This document shows, one piece after another, positions 26,342-35,644 of a stretch of 64,000 bases of DNA (the stretch's first letter is position 1; each line of letters starts with the position of its first letter). The notes under the pieces are model-generated. The model was not told the origin of the DNA, made no database searches, and was given only the letters and a program-made list of their open reading frames with translations. Both the position numbers and the translations under genes were made by a program. The DNA is from CBDBGD01 sp965205235 (GTDB lineage Bacteria > Chloroflexota > Dehalococcoidia > Lucifugimonadales > UBA1127). The stretch is taken from positions 1 through 64,000 of the forward strand of contig CBDBGD010000008.1 of NCBI GenBank assembly GCA_965205235.1, given 5' to 3'.

Positions 26342-27847
26342 ATGACCTGGGCTGACGTCTTCCTTCTGTCGCCGGAGATTAGCATGGTGGCCGTGGCCGC
26401 CCTGGTGATCGTGCTCGACCTGCGCGTCGCTCGAAAGGAAATCCTCGCGTGGGTCGCCGTCGTCGGCCTCGTCGTCCCGCTGGCCTTCACCGGGCTGCTC
26501 ATGGCCGAGTTGGCGGGCTGGTGGACCATCCTGGAGGGCTCTGCGCGCTCCCAGGAGGCCATCCACGGCATCTACGGCACGCTGTCCGTCGACCGTTTCG
26601 CCGTCTTTTTCTCGTTCTTCTTCATCATTAGCGTTGGGCTGGTCATTCTGGCCTCGGCCGGCTATGCCGACCGCTTCGCCCGATACCAGGGAGAGTACAT
26701 CGCCCTGCTCCTCATCTCCGCCGTGGGGATGATGCTGCTGGCCACGGCGCGCGAGCTCATCTCTCTCTACGTCGCCCTCGAGCTCTCCACCCTCCCGCTC
26801 GTCGCCCTCGCAGCCTTCTCGGGCGACTCCCGCTCCTCCGAGGCCGGTCTCAAGCTGCTGCTGCTGGGAGCGCTGAGCTCCGGCGTGTTGCTCTACGGCA
26901 TGGCCCTGACCTTCGGCTTCACCGGCACCACGCACTTGGCGGCCATCGCCGAGCAGGTGTCCCGTGGAGGCGAGCCGTTTGGCGCGCCCGTCCTCTTGTT
27001 GGGCGTGGTCCTCATGGTTGCGGGCTTTGGCTTCAAGATTGCCGCAGTGCCTTTCCAGATGTGGGTGCCGGACGTGTACGAAGGCGCGCCCACGCCTGTC
27101 ACGGCGTTCCTGTCCGTGGCCAGCAAGGCGGCCGGGTTCGCCGTCATCCTCCGGGTCTTCTACACCGCCTTCGGCGCGTTCGACGTCGACTGGGGGCTAC
27201 TCTTTGCGGGCCTCGCCGCCGCATCCATGACCGTTGGCAACCTTGTGGCCATTGCACAGAGCAACATCAAGCGCATGCTCGCCTATAGCACCATCGCCCA
27301 TGCCGGCTATATGTTGGTGGGTCTGGCGGCTGTCGCCGCGCGCGTCCCGGAGGGAGAGTCCACGCTGGGGCCAAGTACGCTCCTCTTCTACCTTGGCGGC
27401 TATGCGCTGACCAACTTCGCTGCCTTCTTTGCCGTCATCGCCATCACCAAGGTGACCCGCAGCGAGGTCATCGACCAGTTCGCCGGCATGGGCCGTCGGG
27501 CGCCGCTGCTGGCGCTGGCCCTGGCCGTCAGCCTTGTCTCGCTGACGGGCATACCCCCCACGGTCGGTTTTATGGCGAAGCTGTTCGTCTTCAGCGCCGC
27601 CGTGAAGGCGGACCTGACGTGGCTGGTCGTCGTCGGGCTGATCAACAGCGTCGTGTCCGCTTACTACTACCTCCGCGTCGTCCGAACGATGTACATGACG
27701 CCGGCCGACTCCGAGGAGCCCGTGCCCTCCACCGGCGGCCTTCGCATCGCCCTGGGCGTGACCGTGGCGGGAGTCCTCCTCTTCGGCATCTGGCCGCAGG
27801 CCCTTCTCGATGCCACCCAGCGAGCGGTCATGGTCGTGCTCCCGTAG
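26342..27847 (+). CDS. nuoN: Complex I subunit NuoN
   Basis: A 501-residue antiporter-like subunit, the last nuo gene. It shows ALELSTLPLVALAAFSGDSR, VPFQMWVPDVYEGAPTPVTA and SNIKRMLAYSTIAHAGYMLV, the NuoN equivalents of the pump motifs. NAD kinase follows after 16 bases. No nuoE, nuoF or nuoG is found. Confidence 0.95.
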   Translation: MTWADVFLLSPEISMVAVAALVIVLDLRVARKEILAWVAVVGLVVPLAFTGLLMAELAGWWTILEGSARSQEAIHGIYGTLSVDRFAVFFSFFFIISVGLVILASAGYADRFARYQGEYIALLLISAVGMMLLATARELISLYVALELSTLPLVALAAFSGDSRSSEAGLKLLLLGALSSGVLLYGMALTFGFTGTTHLAAIAEQVSRGGEPFGAPVLLLGVVLMVAGFGFKIAAVPFQMWVPDVYEGAPTPVTAFLSVASKAAGFAVILRVFYTAFGAFDVDWGLLFAGLAAASMTVGNLVAIAQSNIKRMLAYSTIAHAGYMLVGLAAVAARVPEGESTLGPSTLLFYLGGYALTNFAAFFAVIAITKVTRSEVIDQFAGMGRRAPLLALALAVSLVSLTGIPPTVGFMAKLFVFSAAVKADLTWLVVVGLINSVVSAYYYLRVVRTMYMTPADSEEPVPSTGGLRIALGVTVAGVLLFGIWPQALLDATQRAVMVVLP

Positions 27848-27863
27848 CGGATGGGGTGAGGTG

Positions 27864-28760
27864 ATGACGGGTCGGACAGGCGCAGCGGTGGTTTACAACC
27901 CCTGGATCAAGGAGGCCAAGGCCTTGGCCGAGGCTCTCGGCCGCCGCCTCGAACCGACAGGCCCCGTATGGCTCGCCTCACTCGAAGAGTTCGAGCAGCG
28001 CCGCGACGAGGCGCGGGCCTACGCCGTCGTCGTCAGCGTCGGCGGCGACGGCACCATCCTCGGCATCGTCCGCGCGACGATGCAGGACGGCGTCCCCCTC
28101 GTGGGCGTCAACCTCGGTCGTGTCGGCTACATGACCGAGCTCTCTCCCGCCGAGGCCCTGGAGCGCATCGGCGAGTACGTGGGCAGCGACGCGTGGGTCG
28201 AGGAGCGCGCCATGCTCGACGTCTGGGTCCGCCGCCACGACGGCGAGGTGGCTGCCCCCACGCACCAGGACCCCCTGCACGGCCTCAACGAGGCGGTGGT
28301 CGGGCGCGCCGGAATCTCGCGCCCCGTCTGGGTCGACGTCGAGGTGGACGGCGCGCCCCTGGTCGCCTATGCCGCCGATGCCGTCATGGTGGCGACGGCT
28401 ACGGGCAGCACGGGCTACAGTCTCTCTTCGGGGGGCCCCATCCTCTACCCGGAGTCCACCTCCCTCCTGCTCAAGCCCGTCTCCCCCCAGCTCAGCCTCG
28501 ACGCCGGCTTGGTGCTCGCACCCAACGCCGTCGTGACCCTCATCCCTCGCGACACCGACTCCGCGATGCTCACCGTCGACGGAGTCGACGAGATGGTCCT
28601 GCACCCCGGTGACGCCGTGGACATCCGCCGAAGCTCCTACGTGGCGCGCTTCCTCCGCACCGGGCCTCGCCGGCACCTGTCGCCGGGCCTGCGCCAGCGT
28701 CTCGGCTCCCCGCCCCGAAGCCGCGAGCGCGCCACCGACCCGCCGACGGAGGGCGCGTGA
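27864..28760 (+). CDS. nadK: NAD kinase
   Basis: A 298-residue kinase making NADP from NAD and ATP. The diagnostic VVSVGGDGTILGIVR, NLGRVGYMTEL and ATATGSTGYSLSSGGPI motifs are present. ATG 27864 is preferred (GTG 27861 is adjacent) because a GGGGTGAGG site lies just upstream and the longer reading to 27810 overlaps nuoN. Its last bases overlap the Nudix gene (GTGA), so the two form a nucleotide-metabolism pair at the end of the nuo transcript. Confidence 0.94.
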   Translation: MTGRTGAAVVYNPWIKEAKALAEALGRRLEPTGPVWLASLEEFEQRRDEARAYAVVVSVGGDGTILGIVRATMQDGVPLVGVNLGRVGYMTELSPAEALERIGEYVGSDAWVEERAMLDVWVRRHDGEVAAPTHQDPLHGLNEAVVGRAGISRPVWVDVEVDGAPLVAYAADAVMVATATGSTGYSLSSGGPILYPESTSLLLKPVSPQLSLDAGLVLAPNAVVTLIPRDTDSAMLTVDGVDEMVLHPGDAVDIRRSSYVARFLRTGPRRHLSPGLRQRLGSPPRSRERATDPPTEGA

Positions 28761-29305
28761 GGGAAGAGGTCACCCACAGCGAGGTGCTGTACCGGGGGAA
28801 GATCCTCTCCCTTCGCCGCGACTCTGTCGTGCTGACGGTGGGCGACCGGCAGGTGGAGGCCGTCCGCGAGGTCGTCGAACACGACCCTACGGTGGTCATC
28901 GTCCCCGTCGACGACGACGACAACGTCCTCCTCGTCCGACAGTACCGCCACTCGACCGGGCAGGTGCTCCTCGAAGCTCCTGCCGGCGGCATCGAGCCGG
29001 GGGAGGACCCCGAGGCTGCCGTCCAGCGCGAGCTCCAGGAGGAGACGGGCCACACAGCGCGCAAAGTCGTCCCCCTGGGGGGCTTCTGGATCGCGCCAGG
29101 GTGGGCGACCGAGTACATGCACGCCTTCCTGGCCTCCGGCCTCGTTCCAGCCCAGGCCTGCCCCGACGAAGACGAGGAGATCGAGGTGGAGCGCGTCCCG
29201 CGGAGCAGCGTCCTTGACCTCATCCGGCGTGGCGATATACAGGACGCCAAGAGCATCGCCGCCCTGCTGATGGCCTTTGCCTTGGATCGGGAGAGCGAGT
29301 TTTAG
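28757..29305 (+). CDS. Nudix hydrolase, probable ADP-ribose pyrophosphatase
   Basis: A 182-residue Nudix protein. The Nudix box is complete (GGIEPGEDPEAAVQRELQEE with TG following), and the preceding LLVRQYRHSTGQVLLEAPAG matches the ADP-ribose pyrophosphatase subgroup, as does the GFWIAPGWATEYMHAFLA stretch. It probably cleaves ADP-ribose to AMP and ribose phosphate. It overlaps nadK by 4 bases. Confidence 0.9.
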   Translation: MREEVTHSEVLYRGKILSLRRDSVVLTVGDRQVEAVREVVEHDPTVVIVPVDDDDNVLLVRQYRHSTGQVLLEAPAGGIEPGEDPEAAVQRELQEETGHTARKVVPLGGFWIAPGWATEYMHAFLASGLVPAQACPDEDEEIEVERVPRSSVLDLIRRGDIQDAKSIAALLMAFALDRESEF

Positions 29306-29347
29306 CAGGCGTCGGAGGTTGTTTGAGGCTGCCTGCTTTGCTATAGT
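29304..29347 (+). promoter_or_regulatory. sdh promoter with flanking inverted repeat
   Basis: TTGTTT (29319-29324) and TATAGT (29342-29347) are 17 bases apart, upstream of sdhA. AGCAGGC (29304-29310) and its complement GCCTGCT (29331-29337) enclose the -35 box, an operator-like or terminator-like dyad directly after the Nudix stop. Confidence 0.5.
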
Positions 29348-29428
29348 GAGAACCGCCGTCACGCCGAAGGCCCTGGGCACGAGAGGTGTGGCGGCGAATG
29401 TGTGCCTTGGACGGAGCACGGAACGCAC

Positions 29429-31108
29429 ATGGTCTATGACCACGATGTAATCGTCGTAGGGGCGGGGCTCGCAGGCATGCGCGCCGCCCTCGCGGCCCAG
29501 GCCAACGGCGCTAACGTTGCCGTCGTCACCAAGGTCCACCCCGTGCGGAGCCACTCCAACGCCGCGCAGGGTGGCATCAACGCAGCCCTCACCGACCGCG
29601 GGGACCCCTGGGAGGAGCACGCCTTCGCCACCGTCAAGGGCAGCGACTACCTCGGTGACCAGGACGCCATCGAGATCATGGCCAAGGAGGCCGGCGCGGC
29701 GGTCATCGAGCTTGAGCACATGGGCGTCACCTTCAACCGCGACGAGACCGGCCGGCTCGGCACCCGCCGCTTCGGTGGTCAGGAGCGGGCCCGCACCTTC
29801 TTCGTGGCCGACATAACCGGCCAGGTCATGCTCCACGTCCTCCACGAGCAGCTCATGAAAGCTGGCGTCCGGGTCTACGAGGAGTGGTTCGTCACCTCCC
29901 TCGCCATGGACGACGGCGTCTGCAAGGGCGTCCTCGCCCTCGAACTCTTGTCCGGCGAGCTCCACCTCCTCCGCTCCAACGCGGTCATCCTGGCGACGGG
30001 CGGCCTCGGCCGCGCCTTCGAGCCCAGCACCAACGGCCTCATCGTCACCGGCGACGGCATGGGCCTCGCGTACCAGGTGGGCGCTCACCTGATGGACATG
30101 GAGATGGTCCAGTACCATCCCACCACCCTCAAGTCCAACGGCATCCTCATCACGGAGGCGGCCCGCGGCGAAGGCGCCTACCTCATCAACAAAGACGGCC
30201 ACCGCTTCATGGAGAAGTACGCCCCCAACATGATGGAGCTCGCCTCCCGCGACGTCGTCTCCCGGGCCGAGCAGACCGAGATCAACGAAGGTCGGGACGT
30301 CGACGGCTGCGTCCTCCTCGACCTCCGACACCTCGGCAAGGACTTCATCGAGCAGCGGCTGCGCTACATCAACGAGGTCACCCTGGACTTCCTTGGCATG
30401 AACTTGGCGGACCAGCCCATCCCCATCCGTCCCGGCATGCATTACCAGATGGGCGGCGTGAAGACGGACGTCTGGGGCGCAACCGCGATTCCGGGGCTCT
30501 ACGCCGCCGGCGAGTGCGCGTGTGTCAGCGTCCACGGTGGCAACCGCCTCGGCGCCAACTCGCTGCTGGACACGGTCATCTTCGGCCGCCGCTCCGGCGA
30601 GGCCGCTGCCGAGTTCGCCAGGGGCAAGCCCGCACCCGGCATGGGGGAGTCGGTCCTGGAGACGGAAGAGCAGCGAATTCGCGCCCTGCTGGACCGGGAG
30701 AGTAACGGCGACAGCGTCGCCTCCGTTCGCCTCGCCCTCGGCCAGACCATGAACGAGCACCTGGCCGTCTTCCGCACTGAAGAGGGGATGCAGACGGCCC
30801 TGAGGCAGGTCCGAGGCCTGAAGGAACGCTACGGAAACGTGCCCGTGCAGGACAAGGGCAAGGTGTTCAACACGGCCTTGGTCTTTGCCCTGGAGCTGGG
30901 CTTCATGCTCGACTGCGCGGAGGTCATCTGCACCAGCGGACTCGCTCGCAAGGAGAGCCGCGGCGCCCATTTCCGCACGGACATGCCCGACCGCGACGAC
31001 GCGAACTTCTTGAAGCATACCAGGGCACGTCTGACCGACGATGGGCCGGACATCGACTTCACTCCTGTCACCATCACCCAGTGGCAGCCGGAGGTACGCA
31101 AGTACTGA
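29429..31108 (+). CDS. sdhA: Succinate dehydrogenase/fumarate reductase flavoprotein subunit
   Basis: A 559-residue flavoprotein oxidising succinate to fumarate. FAD-binding GAGLAG is at residues 11-16, and the covalent-FAD histidine is His42 in RSHSNAAQGG. Other conserved parts are GGFGRAF-like GGLGRAFEPSTNG, VQYHPTTL, ITEAARGEGAYL and GANSLLDTVIFGR. ATG 29429 is preferred over a longer reading because it gives the family start. Its stop overlaps the sdhB start (TGATG). Confidence 0.93.
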   Translation: MVYDHDVIVVGAGLAGMRAALAAQANGANVAVVTKVHPVRSHSNAAQGGINAALTDRGDPWEEHAFATVKGSDYLGDQDAIEIMAKEAGAAVIELEHMGVTFNRDETGRLGTRRFGGQERARTFFVADITGQVMLHVLHEQLMKAGVRVYEEWFVTSLAMDDGVCKGVLALELLSGELHLLRSNAVILATGGLGRAFEPSTNGLIVTGDGMGLAYQVGAHLMDMEMVQYHPTTLKSNGILITEAARGEGAYLINKDGHRFMEKYAPNMMELASRDVVSRAEQTEINEGRDVDGCVLLDLRHLGKDFIEQRLRYINEVTLDFLGMNLADQPIPIRPGMHYQMGGVKTDVWGATAIPGLYAAGECACVSVHGGNRLGANSLLDTVIFGRRSGEAAAEFARGKPAPGMGESVLETEEQRIRALLDRESNGDSVASVRLALGQTMNEHLAVFRTEEGMQTALRQVRGLKERYGNVPVQDKGKVFNTALVFALELGFMLDCAEVICTSGLARKESRGAHFRTDMPDRDDANFLKHTRARLTDDGPDIDFTPVTITQWQPEVRKY

Positions 31109-32091
31109 TGCAGATCACGCTGCAGGTCAAGCGCTTCAACCCGGAGGACCAGGCCCCGGACTCCTTCTTCCAGACGTATTCGCTTGACATCCCAGAGCAC
31201 TTCACGGTGCTGGACTCCCTGATTCACGTCAGGGAGGAGGTCGACGAAAGCCTCGCCCTCCGGTGCTCCTGCCGCGCCGCCATCTGCGGCTCCTGCGCCA
31301 TGCGCGTCAACGGCCACGCCACTCTTGCGTGCAAGACAAAGCTGACCAGCGTCGCCCGCCCCGACGGCAGCGTCCGCGTCGAGCCCGCCGGCAACCTGCC
31401 CGTCGTCAAGGACCTCGTCGTCGACATGCAGCCCTTCTGGGGCAAGGTCCACGACGTTCGTCCCTGGGTCCAGCCCCAGGGCGAAGAGCCGGAGGCGGAG
31501 TACCTCGTTCCCAACGACGCCATGCTCCACCTCACCGGCGTCGTCGGCTGCATCATGTGCGGGGCCTGCGTCTCCGACTGCACGGTGCTTGAGGTCGACA
31601 AGAACTTTCTGGGGCCCGCGGCGCTCGCCAAGGCCTACCGCTTCGTTGCCGACCCTCGCGACGGCGCCACCGCCGACCGCCTGCGACTCTACAACGAGTA
31701 CGGCGGCGTGTGGGACTGCACCCGCTGTTTCGAGTGCGTCCAGGTCTGCCCCAAGGACATCGCCCCCATGGAGCGCATCATGGCCCTCAGGGAGCACGTG
31801 ATGGAGGCCGGACACCAGGGCACCTACGGCGCTCGCCACGCGCTCGCATTCGAGAAGCTGGTGGAGCACAGCGGGCGGCTGGACGAAGCCAGGTTGATTC
31901 CCATGACTTTCGGCTTCTTCAACGTGCCCAAGCTCCTCGGCATCGTTCCCGTGGCAATTCGTGCGGCGATCAAGTTCAAGTTGCCGCCCCTCTTCCATCG
32001 TCCCATCAAGGGCGCCGACAAGATTCGCGGCCTCTTCGAGCGGGTGCGGGCCGCTCAGAGCGCGGAGAAATCCCAGGGTTCAACAGAGTGA
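31108..32091 (+). CDS. sdhB: Succinate dehydrogenase iron-sulfur subunit, type-E-like
   Basis: A 327-residue subunit, about 80 longer than classical SdhB. It has the [2Fe-2S] motif (CSCRAAICGSC ... C) and two four-cysteine motifs, CIMCGACVSDC and CTRCFECVQVCP. Classical SdhB has only three cysteines at the last site ([3Fe-4S]); here four suggest a second [4Fe-4S], as described for archaeal and cyanobacterial type E enzymes. ATG 31108 overlaps sdhA. The C-terminal extension is amphipathic and may contact the CCG subunit or membrane. Confidence 0.9.
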   Translation: MQITLQVKRFNPEDQAPDSFFQTYSLDIPEHFTVLDSLIHVREEVDESLALRCSCRAAICGSCAMRVNGHATLACKTKLTSVARPDGSVRVEPAGNLPVVKDLVVDMQPFWGKVHDVRPWVQPQGEEPEAEYLVPNDAMLHLTGVVGCIMCGACVSDCTVLEVDKNFLGPAALAKAYRFVADPRDGATADRLRLYNEYGGVWDCTRCFECVQVCPKDIAPMERIMALREHVMEAGHQGTYGARHALAFEKLVEHSGRLDEARLIPMTFGFFNVPKLLGIVPVAIRAAIKFKLPPLFHRPIKGADKIRGLFERVRAAQSAEKSQGSTE

Positions 32092-32119
32092 CCGGAAGAC
32101 TACCCAGGAGGAGCAAGCC

Positions 32120-33001
32120 TTGAAGTTCTCTTTCTTCCCCGGATGCGTGTCCCGCGGGGGTTGCCCCGAGCTGTACCCCGCCGCCGTCGCTGTCTGTGAA
32201 CGCCTCGGCATCGAGTTGGAAGAACTCGAAGGCGCGTCGTGCACCGGCGCTGGAGTGCTGCAGGAGCACAACCCCTTCCTCGGCGACTGCCTGAACGCCC
32301 GCACCTTCGCGATGGCGGAGCAGCTCGGCAACCCGATTTTGACCATCTGCAGCACCTGCCAGGGCGTCATGTCCCAGGCTGTGAAGAAGCTGGACGACCT
32401 CCAGTACCGGCAGCGCGTCAACGATGTGCTGGCTGAGGAAGGGCTGGAATACCAGGGGAAGGTGAAGGTCAAGCACCTGCTCTGGGCCCTGGTCGAGGAC
32501 GTCGGCGTGGACCGCCTGCGCGAGGAAATGGTAGCCCCGCTCCACGGCTTCAAGGTCGCCCCCTTCTACGGCTGCTACATCGTCCGTCCCACGGACGCCC
32601 TCGACTTCGACGGACACCCGGAGCGGGAAACCTCGCTCGAAACGATAATCGAGGCTCTCGGCGCAGAGGTCGTGGACTTCGACGGCAAGGACAAGTGCTG
32701 CGGCTTCCCCATCCTCACCATCAACGAGCGCAACTCCATGGCCATGGTCGCCAACCACACCCTCGACGCCAAGGGCGCCGGCGCCGACGCCATGGTGACC
32801 CCGTGCCCCCTTTGCCACCTGAACCTGGATGGCTTCCAGCCAAAGGCCGCGAGCCAGGTCAACCAGGACATTGACCTGCCCATCCTTCATCTGCCCCAGC
32901 TGGTGGGTATGGCCATGGGTATCCCCTCGGACGTTCTCCGCATGGGCCGCCACATCGTCAACACCTACGACGCCCTTATGAAACTGGGCCTCAAGGTGTA
33001 G
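32120..33001 (+). CDS. CCG-domain succinate dehydrogenase subunit (SdhE/HdrB-like)
   Basis: A 293-residue protein of the HdrB/CCG-domain family. It begins KFSFFPGCVSRGGCPELYP from a TTG at 32120, with AGGAGG 8 bases upstream. Cysteine clusters GASCTGAG, CSTCQG, KCCGFP and TPCPLCHLNL are those that bind the unusual cluster in HdrB and archaeal SdhE. In type E succinate:quinone reductases this subunit replaces the cytochrome b anchors. No transmembrane SdhC or SdhD follows; lgt is next. Confidence 0.85.
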   Translation: MKFSFFPGCVSRGGCPELYPAAVAVCERLGIELEELEGASCTGAGVLQEHNPFLGDCLNARTFAMAEQLGNPILTICSTCQGVMSQAVKKLDDLQYRQRVNDVLAEEGLEYQGKVKVKHLLWALVEDVGVDRLREEMVAPLHGFKVAPFYGCYIVRPTDALDFDGHPERETSLETIIEALGAEVVDFDGKDKCCGFPILTINERNSMAMVANHTLDAKGAGADAMVTPCPLCHLNLDGFQPKAASQVNQDIDLPILHLPQLVGMAMGIPSDVLRMGRHIVNTYDALMKLGLKV

Positions 33002-33016
33002 GGTAGGAACAGCCAG

Positions 33017-33877
33017 ATGATCGAAATAGGCATACCCCCCAACCTGCTGAGTCTGGGCCCCCTGACCCTCAGTTGGCACGGCGTCATGGCTTTCCTGGGC
33101 GTGGCCCTCGCGGTCTACCTCGTGGGCCGGTGGGCGCCCCAGCACGGCATCTCCGCTGACGACGCCTACTCCACGGCCACGTGGGCCATCATCGGCGGCA
33201 TCGTTGGCGCCCGCCTCGTCTTCGTCGTCGACGACTGGAGCTACTACCAGCACAACCTTGAGGAGATAGTCTTCATCTGGCAGGGTGGATTGGCCATCTG
33301 GGGCGGCTTCCTGGGAGGCTTCGCCGGCGGCCTGATCTACGCTCGTCTGAACAAGATGCCCTGGGCTCGCCTGGCAGACGTCACCGCGCCGTCGCTGCCC
33401 TTGGCGCTCATGGTCGGGCGTATTGGCGACATAATCAACGGCGAGCACTTCGGAGAGATGACAACCAGGGCGTGGGGCGTCGTGTACACACACCCCACCA
33501 CCCAGCGCCTGTACCAGAACAACGGCCTAGACCCTGATGTAGCAACTCACCCGGCCGTCGTCTACGAGTTCCTCTGGCTTGTCGTCGTCTTCGCCCTGCT
33601 CTGGTGGGTGCTTCGGCCTCGGCTTCGCCCGGAGGGCATGCTCTTCGCCGCCTTCCTCGCCATCTACGCCTTTGGCCGGTTCTTCATCCTCTTCTTCCAC
33701 TCCTACGACAACTGGATCGTAGACCTGAACGAGGCCCAGCTCATCTCCCTTGCGGTGCTTGCCGTGACCGTTCCGCTGCTGGCCTTCCGCTCGCGCCTTG
33801 TGCCGGTGGAGAAGCCGACGGCTGAAGGCCCGCCGCCCATCGGCACGCGCCGGCGTCGTCGGCGTCGAGCCGCCTAG
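33017..33877 (+). CDS. lgt: Prolipoprotein diacylglyceryl transferase
   Basis: A 286-residue membrane enzyme with about seven hydrophobic segments that adds diacylglycerol to the lipobox cysteine of lipoproteins such as ModA. The catalytic region SWHGVMAFLGVAL and the signature GRIGDIINGEHFG are present; the usual GN-F of the signature is GD-I here. It may be co-transcribed with the sdh genes 15 bases upstream. Its stop codon overlaps the recJ stop within CTAG. Confidence 0.93.
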   Translation: MIEIGIPPNLLSLGPLTLSWHGVMAFLGVALAVYLVGRWAPQHGISADDAYSTATWAIIGGIVGARLVFVVDDWSYYQHNLEEIVFIWQGGLAIWGGFLGGFAGGLIYARLNKMPWARLADVTAPSLPLALMVGRIGDIINGEHFGEMTTRAWGVVYTHPTTQRLYQNNGLDPDVATHPAVVYEFLWLVVVFALLWWVLRPRLRPEGMLFAAFLAIYAFGRFFILFFHSYDNWIVDLNEAQLISLAVLAVTVPLLAFRSRLVPVEKPTAEGPPPIGTRRRRRRRAA

Positions 33878-35631
33878 CGCCCGCCCCCTGCCGTTCCCCT
33901 TCCGGTCGGGCGGAGGTCCAGCACCCGGAGTTGCAGCGTCCCCTGGCCGCGCCGACGGTCCACGCTTGGCGTGTACACCAAGTCGATGAGCGGCCCCTCT
34001 CGGCTCCAGCGCCTCCACGCATCCTGGTCCCAGCCCCCGGCCCGACCCATGCCGAAGGCCACCGCGTCCCAGGTTGCACCCTCGTGCTTCACCGTCAGCC
34101 GTAGGTGCTGCCCCGTGGCGCCCATGACCCGTGCGCCGGTCACCTTCATCCCCCGCGTGAGAAACGCCGGCGGAGGGTTCTCCGGCCCGTAGGGCGCGAG
34201 GGCCCGTAGGAAACGGTACGTCTCGCCCAGTAGCGCCCTCGGCGCGGTCTCCGCGTCGATGCGCAGCGACGGGACCAGCTCCGTACCTTCCAACGCAGTC
34301 CTGGCCGCGTCCTGCAGCCTGCGCCGGATGGCTGGCAGGCGGCTCGTCGGCGCCGTGAACCCCGCTGCCATCGGGTGCCCTCCGAAGCGATGGAAGAGGT
34401 CCCCGCACCGGCTGAAGGCTTCAGCCAGCCCAAACTCCGGAATGCTCCGCCCGCTGCCCCGCGCCACGCCCCCCTCCTCGGCAACCACCACCGCCGGGCG
34501 GTACAGGGCCTCCACCAGCCGTGTGGCGACAAGGCCGTTGACGCCCGGAAGGTATTCCTCGCCCGACAGGAACAGGAGGCTTTCTGACTCCGCCTGCGCC
34601 TGGGCCTGGGGAAGGGCCAGGTCGACCAGGTCCGCCGTCGCCTCTTGGCGGTGCCGGTTGCGCCCCTCCAGCTCCCGGGCCATCTCCCTGGCCTGGTCCA
34701 TGGTCCAGCACGTCAGCAGCTCAAAGCTCAGGTCGGCGCTCCCCATGCGCCCCGCGGCGTTGAGCCTTGGCGCCAGGACGAAGGGGATCGTGTCGTGGTC
34801 GATGGTCTCCCGGACGGTCCCCGTCTCCTCCATGATGGCCAGTATCCCTGGGCGGCGGGTGCGCCTAAGCGCCTCCAATCCCAATCGCGTTAGCGTTCGG
34901 TTCTCGTCCCGCATCGGGGCCATGTCGGCCACGGTTCCCAGCGCCACCAGCTCCAGCGAGCCGTCGCTCACGGGGCGGTCCAGTGCTTGGCAGACGGCCT
35001 GTACCAGCTTGAACGCCAGACCTGCGCCGGTCAGCGAGGGATGCGGGTACCTGCTCAGCGGGTGAAATGGCGTGATCACGGCGTGGGCCGCGGGGAAGCT
35101 GTCCGATATCGCATGGTGGTCGGTGATGATGGTCTCCATCCCCCGCGCCCGCGCGGTCTCCACCTCCCCCACCGCCGTCACCCCCGTGTCGACGGTCAGC
35201 AGCAGCGAAGCGCCCTGGGAGGCTACCCACGCCAGGGCGTCGGCGTTGAGGCCGTGCCCTTCCCGGACGCGATGGGGGATGTACGGCAGCACCTTGCCGC
35301 CCATCTCCGCCAGCGCCTCGTAGACCAGCACCGTCGCCGTAACCCCATCCGTGTCGAAGTCCCCATAGACGGCGATCGTCTCCCCCTCGCGCAGAGCTCG
35401 AACGATGCGCGCCACCGCCCGCTCCATGTCGGCGAACAGGAACGGGTCGTGCAGGTGCTCGATCTGGGGGGCCAGGAACTCCTGCACGGCGTCAGGTGCC
35501 GTCACGTCCCGATTGTGGAGGAGGTGTGCCCAGAGCGGTGGCACGCCCAGCGCATTCGCCAGGTCCGGCGGAGGAGGGGGCAGGACGCGCCACAGGCGGC
35601 GGGGGCCGGGTGAGGTGTCCGGGCTGCCCAC
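33874..35631 (-). CDS. recJ: Single-stranded-DNA-specific exonuclease RecJ
   Basis: A 585-residue 5'-3' exonuclease for recombination and repair. The DHH phosphoesterase motifs are seen (AVYGDFDTDGVTATVLVYEA, VDTGVTAVGE and IITDHHAISDS), then the DHHA1 motif GGHPMAAGFT near residue 440 and a C-terminal OB-like domain (LRLTVKHEGATWDAVAFGM). The GTG at 35631 lies 13 bases after the fabF stop, so the two form an operon. Confidence 0.93.
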   Translation of the reverse strand: MGSPDTSPGPRRLWRVLPPPPPDLANALGVPPLWAHLLHNRDVTAPDAVQEFLAPQIEHLHDPFLFADMERAVARIVRALREGETIAVYGDFDTDGVTATVLVYEALAEMGGKVLPYIPHRVREGHGLNADALAWVASQGASLLLTVDTGVTAVGEVETARARGMETIITDHHAISDSFPAAHAVITPFHPLSRYPHPSLTGAGLAFKLVQAVCQALDRPVSDGSLELVALGTVADMAPMRDENRTLTRLGLEALRRTRRPGILAIMEETGTVRETIDHDTIPFVLAPRLNAAGRMGSADLSFELLTCWTMDQAREMARELEGRNRHRQEATADLVDLALPQAQAQAESESLLFLSGEEYLPGVNGLVATRLVEALYRPAVVVAEEGGVARGSGRSIPEFGLAEAFSRCGDLFHRFGGHPMAAGFTAPTSRLPAIRRRLQDAARTALEGTELVPSLRIDAETAPRALLGETYRFLRALAPYGPENPPPAFLTRGMKVTGARVMGATGQHLRLTVKHEGATWDAVAFGMGRAGGWDQDAWRRWSREGPLIDLVYTPSVDRRRGQGTLQLRVLDLRPTGRGTAGGGR

Positions 35632-35644
35632 GGACTGCAGGGGC

